A stretch of DNA of 64,000 bases from Crocinitomicaceae bacterium (GTDB lineage Bacteria > Bacteroidota > Bacteroidia > Flavobacteriales_D > Crocinitomicaceae): assembly GCA_024643555.1 (NCBI GenBank), contig JAHEMQ010000117.1, forward strand, positions 1-64,000, in the 5' to 3' direction. The notes under the pieces were generated by a model. The model was not told the DNA's origin. It made no database searches and saw nothing but the letters and a program-made list of their open reading frames with translations. The position numbers were made by a program, and so were the translations under genes. Below are positions 29,632 through 38,332 of this stretch, in pieces. The number at the start of each line of letters is the position of its first letter. Position 1 is the first letter of the stretch.

Positions 29632-31838
29632 TGCTTGATGAACTTAATCGGTTGTGCAGAAATGGTAGGAATAGACACGAAGTACATCCCAGCTTGAAAA
29701 CTTGTCAAAGAAATAATAGAATCAGTACTAGACAACATGAGGCGCCCCGATGCATCGTAAATATATTTCATTTCTCCAGTCAGATTTACTTCACTTTGAA
29801 ATTGAATTTCATCCATGGCTGGATTCGGGTAACAGGTGAATGATTTGACAGGGTTCGGTTTGCTTAACCCTAAAATTGGATCCAAAGCCGTGGAAAAAAT
29901 TGGGCGCATCATGGCACTTCCTGGAAAAGGTGAGCTCATCCAAGAACCACCACCATCTACACTAAATTTAATTTGATCAGAGTGGTCGGTGTTGCGATCC
30001 AATCCTAAGTTCAATCGTTGTTGATCCAATTGTCTCCAACCTACGAAGAATTTTTTGGGGCACGCTATTTTGGCAGTATCAGGGAAGTAATAATGAATGT
30101 ACTGATTCATCTCCGTGCCATAAATTGGATTTCTGGTATGGAAAATATCATCCTCATAGAGCACTTGGCCTGGATTTCCAGTTCCATCAGCAGCCCATAC
30201 AGTCAATAAAAACAGTTTATTACTAACATCGGTTACAGATGGGACGAAATCCATCGCTACCCCAATTAAGGAATCTGCCTCATATGCTTCAAAACCTATG
30301 GCTAAACGAGACTGCACACCAGTTGGGCCAAAAGCCGCTTCCGCACTACCATCATCGTAACTATAATAGTTGTAGAAGAGTTGTTGAAACGATGAATGGT
30401 CATTGTTAATGTCATTTGGAAATTGAGCAGACACAGTTGTTAAAATATCAAATGATTGAGTGTCACCTGTCAAATTTCTTGGGAAGTCTGCACCACTTGA
30501 TAAATCATGATATGACGTATGGGTGGTTCTAGGCTGGTAATTAATTTGTTGTTCAGCTAACGTGAATCCTTGCAAGGTAAAGGTTCCATAGTTGGTGGCA
30601 CCTTGGGAGAAAACAATGCTACCGTTTTGATAATTCTCCGGATTCGGACTTCCGTTGTGCACCTTCACCATCAGCGCATCGTTCATTTTATTCTCTGTTG
30701 AATTCTTGTAATGGTCCCACGGTACAGAGGTGTAAGTTTTTAATAAGGAATTGATTGGATACACTAACGCAAAATCTTTGAATAGCGTATCTGCTAAAAA
30801 AGATTGTGTGCGCAAATGAACATAATCAATGTGAAAATGATCCAAGGCACCCGCTAAGGAACCGTAGTTTTTAAACCTGAATTGGAATCCTTTTTTGAAA
30901 TATTTTGCATCCTTTATCGCGATATGAACCGCTTTGAAAGCATAGCTCGTATCTCCATTTATTGCCCAAACTCGAAACCATTGATCCAAATCCTTCGCAT
31001 ACAATTCCAAAACCAAAGAGTCTCCTTGTTCAGGAATATCACCCAAGCCTTCTGGTTGAACCAGAAAAGATAGATACAACGAATCGGCTGCTGTATATGG
31101 CGCCAAGTTCAATGGTTTACATGTTAAGCGATCCGCATAATTTGTCACAGTTGTTCCGATTTGATAAGGATATCCGTATTCGTTTAGCCCATCAAAAGTA
31201 GCAACTCCCAAAGAGCGGGGATCTGCACCAAATCGCTCGTTTAAATATGCTTTATGGTCCAACCATATTGCATTTGGATCGGCAAGGTTTGCGAAAAAAA
31301 CACGTGCTGAATCTTGAAAATAGGTTGGATTAGTTACCCAAACAGTATCCGAAATGTCTGGTACACCAATGGTGTCGTAAATGTAAAAAGGTGGATACAA
31401 ATCTTCCGTTTGATAGTTGACCGGAAAACTAGTAAAATCTGCTACTTTAACGGGTGTCGTAGCAAAGATACTATCGACAAATAAACCTGTTGTACTATCA
31501 TAGGTTCGTTTGAATGTAACACCATTTGTAAAACTTGCCGTTGCCCCAAAAGGAATCATCGTAGTTGGATTCAACAGACGGTAATACAACTGATTGGTGA
31601 CACCTGGGTCATTGAAATTCGCTCCGTATAATTGAAACTTGTTTGTTGAAAAATCATCAAACAAAGGCAAGTTTAAGGTATCTGACACATAACTAAAGGT
31701 ACTATCAATATTGGTTATTCCTGATTTTAATTGCTGCTCCGGACCATTTAAAAATAAATTTCGCGTAATCGGCCCCATTTCCAATTTTTGGGCAAATGAA
31801 AAGGTGGCAAGCAAGGAAAAAAACAACAGGAGTTTCAT
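29628..31838 (-). CDS. Secreted protein with T9SS type A sorting domain
   Basis: Signal peptide MKLLLFFSLLATFSFA|QK; C-terminal SFTCYPNPAMDEIQFQSEVNLTGEMKYIYDASGRLM...GMYFVSIPT. Confidence 0.88.
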   Translation of the reverse strand: MKLLLFFSLLATFSFAQKLEMGPITRNLFLNGPEQQLKSGITNIDSTFSYVSDTLNLPLFDDFSTNKFQLYGANFNDPGVTNQLYYRLLNPTTMIPFGATASFTNGVTFKRTYDSTTGLFVDSIFATTPVKVADFTSFPVNYQTEDLYPPFYIYDTIGVPDISDTVWVTNPTYFQDSARVFFANLADPNAIWLDHKAYLNERFGADPRSLGVATFDGLNEYGYPYQIGTTVTNYADRLTCKPLNLAPYTAADSLYLSFLVQPEGLGDIPEQGDSLVLELYAKDLDQWFRVWAINGDTSYAFKAVHIAIKDAKYFKKGFQFRFKNYGSLAGALDHFHIDYVHLRTQSFLADTLFKDFALVYPINSLLKTYTSVPWDHYKNSTENKMNDALMVKVHNGSPNPENYQNGSIVFSQGATNYGTFTLQGFTLAEQQINYQPRTTHTSYHDLSSGADFPRNLTGDTQSFDILTTVSAQFPNDINNDHSSFQQLFYNYYSYDDGSAEAAFGPTGVQSRLAIGFEAYEADSLIGVAMDFVPSVTDVSNKLFLLTVWAADGTGNPGQVLYEDDIFHTRNPIYGTEMNQYIHYYFPDTAKIACPKKFFVGWRQLDQQRLNLGLDRNTDHSDQIKFSVDGGGSWMSSPFPGSAMMRPIFSTALDPILGLSKPNPVKSFTCYPNPAMDEIQFQSEVNLTGEMKYIYDASGRLMLSSTDSIISLTSFQAGMYFVSIPTISAQPIKFIKQ

Positions 31839-31840
31839 GA

Positions 31841-32647
31841 CTAATCTGGTATTTCAATGTCGGAAAGTGAACGTTTCATCGACAACGTAAATTGTGTTGA
31901 TTTAAATACGGTAGACCCTTCTATAAATTCAGGTGTTTGGCTAAAAATGATTGCCGCTGAAGAATCTTGAGAGTTGGCGCAATCTGGACAGACAAATGAA
32001 TATGAAGTTACACCGAGTGTATCCATAATGAAACGGGCATCCGCCATCGATAACCCGACAAAATTTGGAATAGGAATCGGCTCACCTTGATCGTTTTGTC
32101 CAACAACAAGTGTAACAATTGCACCAATTGGAATGCGGTCCCCTTCTTTGATTCGTCTTCCTCTAAACAATTGGTCTAAAACCGATCCATTTGCCTCACT
32201 GGTTGGACGATACTGAATGCTAAATCTCAGTCCTCGTTGTTCTAAAATACTCTCGGCAAATTGCAACTGCTTGTGAACCAAGCTAGGCATCTCGACCATT
32301 TGAGATCGTTTCGTTAATCTTAAACCAATGATTCTTCCGGATTTCACATGAACTTTGGAAATACTTGTCGGCTCAACCAATTGCTCTACGACTGTTCCTT
32401 CCGGAGATTTAGGGTCATAAATGCTGTCTAGGATTTGATATTGCAAGTCCAATTCCTCGATTTTCTTTTTTGCCTCTTCCCCATTCATTCCGACAAGGTT
32501 AGGAACGATAATTTTTTCACCATGATTTGTGGCTAAATCCAAATATAGGACGGTTGCAAAAACAATTACTAAATAAAACAAAATGACCAAGCCAATTTGC
32601 TTGAGAAAATATTTTGTTAGAACAAAATTCTTAATTTTTTGAAACAC
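31841..32647 (-). CDS. PASTA domain-containing membrane protein
   Basis: N-terminal TM; repeats IIVPNLVGMNGEEAKKKIEELDLQYQI, VEMPSLVHKQLQFAESILEQRGL, IPIPNFVGLSMADARFIMDTLG. Track start TTG at 32671 lies in a TAACTTTG -7 box; GTG at 32647 more likely. Confidence 0.88.
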   Translation of the reverse strand: MFQKIKNFVLTKYFLKQIGLVILFYLVIVFATVLYLDLATNHGEKIIVPNLVGMNGEEAKKKIEELDLQYQILDSIYDPKSPEGTVVEQLVEPTSISKVHVKSGRIIGLRLTKRSQMVEMPSLVHKQLQFAESILEQRGLRFSIQYRPTSEANGSVLDQLFRGRRIKEGDRIPIGAIVTLVVGQNDQGEPIPIPNFVGLSMADARFIMDTLGVTSYSFVCPDCANSQDSSAAIIFSQTPEFIEGSTVFKSTQFTLSMKRSLSDIEIPD

Positions 32648-32699
32648 TATTTTTACTTTTTCGATAGTCAAAGTTAAGCTTTAGTTTTATTACTGAACA

Positions 32700-33383
32700 C
32701 TAGAAGTTTGGTGAAAGTGCATGAGAGCGGTAGAAATCTTCAATGTGCTCAACGGCTTCTTCCGCAGAATCTACCACTTTGTAAAGTTTCAAGTCGTCCT
32801 TAGAAATATTGTTTTCCTTCCACAGCATGGTTTCTTCTACCCATTTCAAGAGGCCACTCCAATAGGATGTGCCCACCAACACTACCGGACGCTTGGTGAT
32901 TTTTTTTGTTTGGATAAGTGTCATCGCCTCAAAGAACTCATCTAGTGTTCCGAATCCACCAGGAAGAATTACGAATGCTTGGGAATATTTTACAAAAATG
33001 ACCTTTCTCACAAAAAAATAATCAAATTCCAAATTGTGTTCTTGATCAATATATGGATTATGGTTTTGTTCAAACGGCAAGTCGATGTTCAATCCTACCG
33101 ACTTTCCTTTGGCCTGCTGCGCGCCTTTGTTAGCGGCCTCCATCAGTCCAGGTCCTCCGCCCGTAATGATACCGTATCCCGCTCGCGCTAATTGATCCGC
33201 AATGTCAACACCTAACTGGTAGTATGGATTGTCAACCTTTGTCCGAGCGGAACCAAAAATAGAGACGCAAGGTCCAATTTTCGCCATGCGGTCATATCCT
33301 TCGACAAATTCAGACATGATTTTAAAAATCGACCAACTATCGTTGCTTTTAAATTCATTCCAATCTTTTTGTGTCTGTTCCAT
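32700..33383 (-). CDS. LOG family (TIGR00730) protein, putative cytokinin riboside 5'-monophosphate phosphoribohydrolase
   Basis: VSIFGSARTK, GYGIITGGGPGLMEAANKGA, ILPGGFGTLDEFFEAMTLIQT. Confidence 0.95.
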   Translation of the reverse strand: MEQTQKDWNEFKSNDSWSIFKIMSEFVEGYDRMAKIGPCVSIFGSARTKVDNPYYQLGVDIADQLARAGYGIITGGGPGLMEAANKGAQQAKGKSVGLNIDLPFEQNHNPYIDQEHNLEFDYFFVRKVIFVKYSQAFVILPGGFGTLDEFFEAMTLIQTKKITKRPVVLVGTSYWSGLLKWVEETMLWKENNISKDDLKLYKVVDSAEEAVEHIEDFYRSHALSPNF

Positions 33384-33438
33384 AGCGTTAAGGTAAAACT
33401 TTCAAACGATTGAACCTCAGAAAAATTGTATAAAATGG

Positions 33439-34500
33439 TTATTTGAGTACCTTCACCTCAAACATGGTTGGCCAAAATTTACCGGTCATGTACATTTTCT
33501 TTGTTCCTGGGTGATAGGCAATTCCATTCAACACTTCCCCATTTCCCTTGCCTTCGTTGACCAAGTTGGTCGCATCGATGATCGCCAAAACTTTACCGCT
33601 AGAAGGATCTATCACAGCAATTTCATTCGATGTCCAAACGTTGGCATAAATTAATCCATCGACAAACTCTAGCTCATTCAAACGTGCAATCGCCCCTTCG
33701 TTGGTGTATACCTCAATGGTTTTGACGATTTCGAAATTTTTTGGATTGCGTACAAAGATGCGTTCAGATCCATCGGACATGTACAAGTATTTTCCATCGT
33801 TACATATTCCCCAACCTTCCGTGGTATAGGCAAATTCCTTTGTGTTTTTTAAAGTTTCTTTGTCGTAAACCAAACATTGATGGTTTAACCAAGTCAGCTG
33901 AAACAATTGATCTCCAAGAATGGTAATACCTTCACCAAAATGACTGGCATCCAATCCAATTTTTGCACCTTGTTCGCCCGTTTTAATATTCACTTTAGCG
34001 ACAATTGAAGCCCCATTTTGATTAGGGTCTCCCGTTCCTTCATACATTTGATCACCAGAAAAGGCAAGTCCTTGCGTAAAGCTTGTTTCTAAATGCGGGA
34101 ATCTGTTGACAATTTCCAATTTCCACTTTTCTGGAACGATGTCCGATAGGATCCGTACATTTCGAATTTCCGTGAAAAACTGGCCTTCTAAATCCACACC
34201 ATGAATCTCCATTTCATATGCCCCGACTTGATAATTCTTTGAGTCTAAGGAAATGATTTCCTTTTCTTTTGGTGCAGGCCATTTTTGTATGGTTTTCCCG
34301 CCGAAGGTTACAACTAGGTTTTTAACTTCTCCATTGGTTTGAATGGGGATATTGACTACTTCACCATAACGAATTGCCAAGTTATCTGTGAATCCAAATT
34401 GAAATGGAGATTCTGTTGATTCGGATTTCTTTAAAAATATCGGCACAAGGTATCCACCTAATAATCCGAGGACAAGTAAAATGACCAGTGTTTTTTTCAT
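33439..34500 (-). CDS. Glutaminyl-peptide cyclotransferase (plant-type glutamine cyclotransferase)
   Basis: FPHLETSFTQGLAFSGDQMYEGTGDPNQNGASIVAKVNIKTGE, GEGITILGDQLFQLTWLNHQCLVYD, YMSDGSERIFVRNP, VLNGIAYHPGTKKMYMTGKFWPTMFEV. Confidence 0.93.
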   Translation of the reverse strand: MKKTLVILLVLGLLGGYLVPIFLKKSESTESPFQFGFTDNLAIRYGEVVNIPIQTNGEVKNLVVTFGGKTIQKWPAPKEKEIISLDSKNYQVGAYEMEIHGVDLEGQFFTEIRNVRILSDIVPEKWKLEIVNRFPHLETSFTQGLAFSGDQMYEGTGDPNQNGASIVAKVNIKTGEQGAKIGLDASHFGEGITILGDQLFQLTWLNHQCLVYDKETLKNTKEFAYTTEGWGICNDGKYLYMSDGSERIFVRNPKNFEIVKTIEVYTNEGAIARLNELEFVDGLIYANVWTSNEIAVIDPSSGKVLAIIDATNLVNEGKGNGEVLNGIAYHPGTKKMYMTGKFWPTMFEVKVLK

Positions 34501-34504
34501 TTTT

Positions 34505-34840
34505 CTAAACTATTTTTTTTAGCAGCTCATTGGCGTCGATCATACCATGACTTTCTTGATAAATTACTTCACCATTTTTTAGTAATATTGCCTGAGGGGA
34601 TTGATGGATGACGTGGCACTTCACTTCAATTTCAGACGATATTGGGCGGTATTCTAAAAGATCTAAATACCAGCATACCAATGCGTTATTTTCTAATATA
34701 CCCGATTTTTCAAATCGCGAAAGTGCCATGGTTGAGATACTGCAGCGCGTGCTGTGTTTAAAGAATAATTGAGGGGTTTCTCGACTGGCTTCGATGATGT
34801 GCTGAACTTGTGAAAGATCATTTAAGGTATTCCATCCCAT
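34505..34840 (-). CDS. ytxJ: YtxJ family bacillithiol-system redox-active protein
   Basis: FFKHSTRCSISTMALSRFE, HQSPQAILLKNGEVIYQESHGMI. Confidence 0.85.
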   Translation of the reverse strand: MGWNTLNDLSQVQHIIEASRETPQLFFKHSTRCSISTMALSRFEKSGILENNALVCWYLDLLEYRPISSEIEVKCHVIHQSPQAILLKNGEVIYQESHGMIDANELLKKIV

Positions 34841-34841
34841 G

Positions 34842-35858
34842 TTAAATTCCTGGTGTAAATTGTTTTAGAAAACGAATGTCATTCTCTGAATACAATCGCA
34901 AATCCGTGACACGATATTTCAACTGTGCGATGCGTTCAACACCCATTCCGAAGGCAAATCCACTATAGATATTTGAATCGATTCCGCATGCGTCTAAGAC
35001 ATTTGGATCAACCATTCCGCAGCCAAGAATTTCGAGCCATCCAGAGTATTTACAAACGTTGCATCCTTTTCCATGACATAGGGTACACGAAACGTCTACC
35101 TCAGCACTTGGTTCTGTAAAAGGAAAATACGAAGGACGCAATCGAATGGTCGCTTTTTCACCGAATAACTCTTTCGCAAAGAACAATAAGGTTTGTTTTA
35201 AGTCAGCAAAGGAAACATTCTTGTCGATGTATAATCCTTCTATCTGATGGAAAAAACAATGAGCACGCGCCGAAATGGCTTCGTTTCTAAAAACACGTCC
35301 GGGAGAAATTGTTCGAATTGGAGGTTGGCTCGACTCCATAACCCGAACTTGCACACTACTCGTATGGGTGCGCAATGCCATCTCTTTTTCTCCTTTCTCA
35401 ACAAAAAACGTATCCTGCATATCCCGAGCTGGGTGTTCCGGTGGAAAATTTAAGGCGGAAAAATTATGCCAATCATCTTCGATTTCTGGTCCTTCAGAAA
35501 CGACGTATCCAATGCGATTGAAAATGTCAATGATCTCCTTTCGAACCAGTGAAAGCGGATGATGGCTTCCAATCAAGGCATCGGTTCCAGGACGTGTAAC
35601 ATCGATTTTTTCAGCTTGATTTTGAACTTGAGACAAGGAAATTTTAAAGGATTCGAATTTTTCTTCCGCTAATTGACGCAACTCGTTTATTTGCTGTCCT
35701 ACCAAACGCTTTTCTTCGTTCGGAACACTTTTTAAAGCATTGTAAAGGTCTTTAATTTGTCCTTTCGCTCCTAAAAACTGAATTCGAAAGGCTTCTAAAT
35801 CAGATGATGTATTGATTTTAAATGCTTGAACTGACGCTAAAATTTCTTTTAAATCCAT
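34842..35858 (-). CDS. pheS: Phenylalanine--tRNA ligase alpha subunit
   Basis: HPLSLVRKEIIDIFNRIGYVVSEGPEIEDDWHNFSALNFPPEHPARDMQDTFFV; GFAFGMGVERIAQLKY. Confidence 0.97.
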   Translation of the reverse strand: MDLKEILASVQAFKINTSSDLEAFRIQFLGAKGQIKDLYNALKSVPNEEKRLVGQQINELRQLAEEKFESFKISLSQVQNQAEKIDVTRPGTDALIGSHHPLSLVRKEIIDIFNRIGYVVSEGPEIEDDWHNFSALNFPPEHPARDMQDTFFVEKGEKEMALRTHTSSVQVRVMESSQPPIRTISPGRVFRNEAISARAHCFFHQIEGLYIDKNVSFADLKQTLLFFAKELFGEKATIRLRPSYFPFTEPSAEVDVSCTLCHGKGCNVCKYSGWLEILGCGMVDPNVLDACGIDSNIYSGFAFGMGVERIAQLKYRVTDLRLYSENDIRFLKQFTPGI

Positions 35859-35927
35859 TTTAATTCTTAGAATGTGTAACTTTTAGGACCAAAAACTTGT
35901 TTAACTTGTAGCTAAACAGCCTAAAAC

Positions 35928-36326
35928 ATGCAAATGTACAAGAATTTTATTGGTAAAATCAAGGTGCATGGAGGAATTATTCCTTTGATGATTTTATGTG
36001 TTTTCGTGCTGAATGCTTGTTATAAAAAGGCCCCAACTAGCTTAGAAGTGGCTGTGCAATTTTCAAATGGAGAATTTGTGAAAAATGCACGTGTCAAATT
36101 GATAGCTGAACCAAGTACATCTTCAAGTCAAGTTCCCATAATAAACGACAGTACGTATACAAATGCAGGAGGATTGGCATTTTTTGATATGGACAAATAT
36201 TACAAATCGGGTCAAGTTGGAGTAGCGGTATTGAAGGTTCAAGCCTTCTATTATGGATTAAATGGATACGAAACTATTCAGATTATCGAAGAAAAAAGAA
36301 ATCGTACGGTGATTGTCGTTCAATAA
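35928..36326 (+). CDS. Small lipoprotein, tandem paralogue 1
   Basis: Lipobox-like ILCVFVLNAC; TNAGGLAFFDMDKYYKSGQVGVAVLKV shared with the next two ORFs. Confidence 0.75.
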   Translation: MQMYKNFIGKIKVHGGIIPLMILCVFVLNACYKKAPTSLEVAVQFSNGEFVKNARVKLIAEPSTSSSQVPIINDSTYTNAGGLAFFDMDKYYKSGQVGVAVLKVQAFYYGLNGYETIQIIEEKRNRTVIVVQ

Positions 36327-36341
36327 AGGAATGTAGTCACA

Positions 36342-36373
36342 TTTGAACATTTAAAATAATTAATGTAAATTTG
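36342..36373 (+). promoter_or_regulatory. Bacteroidetes-type promoter for lipoprotein 2
   Basis: TTTG-N20-TAAATTTG (-33/-7 consensus spacing), 16 nt upstream of ATG at 36390. Confidence 0.7.
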
Positions 36374-36389
36374 AAACTTTAGAAGTCAT

Positions 36390-36761
36390 ATGAAAACCTT
36401 TTTTAACCTACTTACACTGAGCCTTGTTATTGTTCTTAGTGTTTCTTGTGAGTCCAAAGATCCAGCTGTATTGAAAGTCTTTGTGCGTTCTTCATCAAAT
36501 CAATTAATGGATGGAGCGAAAGTAATCGTTATTGGAGACCAACAATCAAATCCTGCAACATTACCGTTTGTTGATACCGTTTTCACAAATGCTTCTGGTT
36601 TCTCTATTACTGATATGGACCAATATTTTAGTGTTTCTGGTCCAGATAATACCACTGGATATTTCGATATCATTGTGAAATACAACAACAAAGTTGCTTA
36701 TGACTATGCACGTTGTCGCGTTCACACCACAACCGTCAAAACAATTTACTTACCGAATTAA
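36390..36761 (+). CDS. Small lipoprotein, tandem paralogue 2
   Basis: Lipobox LVIVLSVSC; VFTNASGFSITDMDQYFSVSG. Confidence 0.78.
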   Translation: MKTFFNLLTLSLVIVLSVSCESKDPAVLKVFVRSSSNQLMDGAKVIVIGDQQSNPATLPFVDTVFTNASGFSITDMDQYFSVSGPDNTTGYFDIIVKYNNKVAYDYARCRVHTTTVKTIYLPN

Positions 36762-36772
36762 TTTTAAGTACG

Positions 36773-37135
36773 ATGAAAAATATTTTAGTTCTTGCCATTT
36801 TATCTGTAATCGTTACCACTTCTTGTAGAAAGAAACTAGATACAACTGCAAATATTTACGTGAAAGATGAAAATAATGCGAGCGTAAGCAATGCCATGGT
36901 TGTTCTGTATGGTACGAACACACAAGGAACTCCTCAGCAAGTTGCGGTGTTTGACACGGCTTATACCAATTTAAATGGTATGGCATCCTTCAATTTTAAT
37001 GACTTGTACCAATTAGGACAAGCAGGTGTCGCTGTTTTGGACATTGACGCAAAAAAAGGAAACAAAGCCGGTGCCGGTATCATAAAGATTGAAGCAGAAA
37101 AATTAAACGAGGAAACCGTTTATATTCAGCCTTAA
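36773..37135 (+). CDS. Small lipoprotein, tandem paralogue 3
   Basis: Start corrected to ATG 36773 (MKNILVLAILSVIVTTSC); YTNLNGMASFNFNDLYQLGQAGVAVLDI. Confidence 0.8.
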   Translation: MKNILVLAILSVIVTTSCRKKLDTTANIYVKDENNASVSNAMVVLYGTNTQGTPQQVAVFDTAYTNLNGMASFNFNDLYQLGQAGVAVLDIDAKKGNKAGAGIIKIEAEKLNEETVYIQP

Positions 37136-37452
37136 GCTCGAATCTGTTTTAACGCTCTTTCTTCTTGACCAAGCAAATCTGCTTGTGTGAAGCATCGATT
37201 TAATTCAGAAGGGAGAACCACATTGTATTCTGTCACAAATCCTAAATGAAAGGTGCACAAATGATCGTAAAGATCAAAATGCTCATTGTTTCTTTGAAGG
37301 AAATTGATAATAGCGTTCAATCGGTTCATTGGAACCTTAACTTTGGTCTCGTATTGAAGATACTCCTTGTGCAATACGCCAATTAAAATCACCTCTGAAT
37401 CCGCATTATTAAACCAGATCTCTTTTACATCAAATTTCTTTTCCATAACCAT
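37132..37452 (-). CDS. Hypothetical protein (106 aa)
   Basis: ORF with coding-like composition between tatC and the lipoprotein cluster; stop interlocks with the convergent neighbour. Confidence 0.7.
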   Translation of the reverse strand: MVMEKKFDVKEIWFNNADSEVILIGVLHKEYLQYETKVKVPMNRLNAIINFLQRNNEHFDLYDHLCTFHLGFVTEYNVVLPSELNRCFTQADLLGQEERALKQIRA

Positions 37453-37531
37453 TAATTTTAAACAAAGTTCAGTTGTCAGGTCGTAAACAATTTACGTTCT
37501 GAATTATTCTATTTAAAACATAGAAAATCAT

Positions 37532-37539
37532 TACTTTTG
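37532..37539 (+). promoter_or_regulatory. -7 box TACTTTTG 4 nt upstream of tatC ATG
   Basis: TACTTTTG-TAAC-ATG. Confidence 0.6.
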
Positions 37540-37543
37540 TAAC

Positions 37544-38323
37544 ATGTCCGACAATAAGCAAATGTCTTTTCTTGATCACCTTGAAGAACTTCGATGGCGA
37601 TTAATGCGTTCAGCTATTGCAGTGATCATTTTTGCAATCATCATTTGGATTTACCAGAAAGAAATTATGGAAAATGTTTTCTTGATCATGGTTGATCCGG
37701 AATTCATTACCTTCCGATTACTTTGTGAATACTTAAATGTTTGTATCGATAAGATTCCAGTGAATTTTCAAAGCATGACCTTGTCGGGTCAATTCTCTTA
37801 TGCTTTAATGATGAGTATCATGGGTGGAGCAGTCCTTGCCTTTCCATACATTTTCTATCAGCTTTGGGCGTTTGTAAAACCTGGATTAAAATTGAAGGAG
37901 CGAAACATGGCAAGAGGCATCGTTTTTTATGTCAGTATCCTCTTTTTTACAGGGATTATTTTTGGATACTTCGTTGTTGCACCGCTAAGCGTTCAGTTCT
38001 TCGGCGCCTTCCAAATTACGGATCAAATTAAGAATGATTTCACGATTAGCTCCTATATGAGCACCATTCTTTCTACGGTGTTCTACACAGGACTTTTCTT
38101 CCTCTTGCCAGTTGTTACCTATTTATTGGTAAAAATTGGATTGTTTACTCCAGAATTCCTTGTGAAATACAGAAAACACGCCGTTGTAGTGATTCTTATT
38201 CTTGCTGCCATTATCACACCACCGGATGTGATCTCACAGGTCATTGTGACCATCCCTATTTATTTATTATTTGAACTAAGTATTTTAGTTGCTAAACGTG
38301 TAGCAAAAAATCAAAAAGACTAA
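37544..38323 (+). CDS. tatC: Sec-independent protein translocase TatC
   Basis: MSFLDHLEELRWRLMRSAIAVI, FPYIFYQLWAFVKPGLKLKERNMARGIV, AIITPPDVISQV. Confidence 0.96.
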   Translation: MSDNKQMSFLDHLEELRWRLMRSAIAVIIFAIIIWIYQKEIMENVFLIMVDPEFITFRLLCEYLNVCIDKIPVNFQSMTLSGQFSYALMMSIMGGAVLAFPYIFYQLWAFVKPGLKLKERNMARGIVFYVSILFFTGIIFGYFVVAPLSVQFFGAFQITDQIKNDFTISSYMSTILSTVFYTGLFFLLPVVTYLLVKIGLFTPEFLVKYRKHAVVVILILAAIITPPDVISQVIVTIPIYLLFELSILVAKRVAKNQKD

Positions 38324-38332
38324 CCAGTCCGT

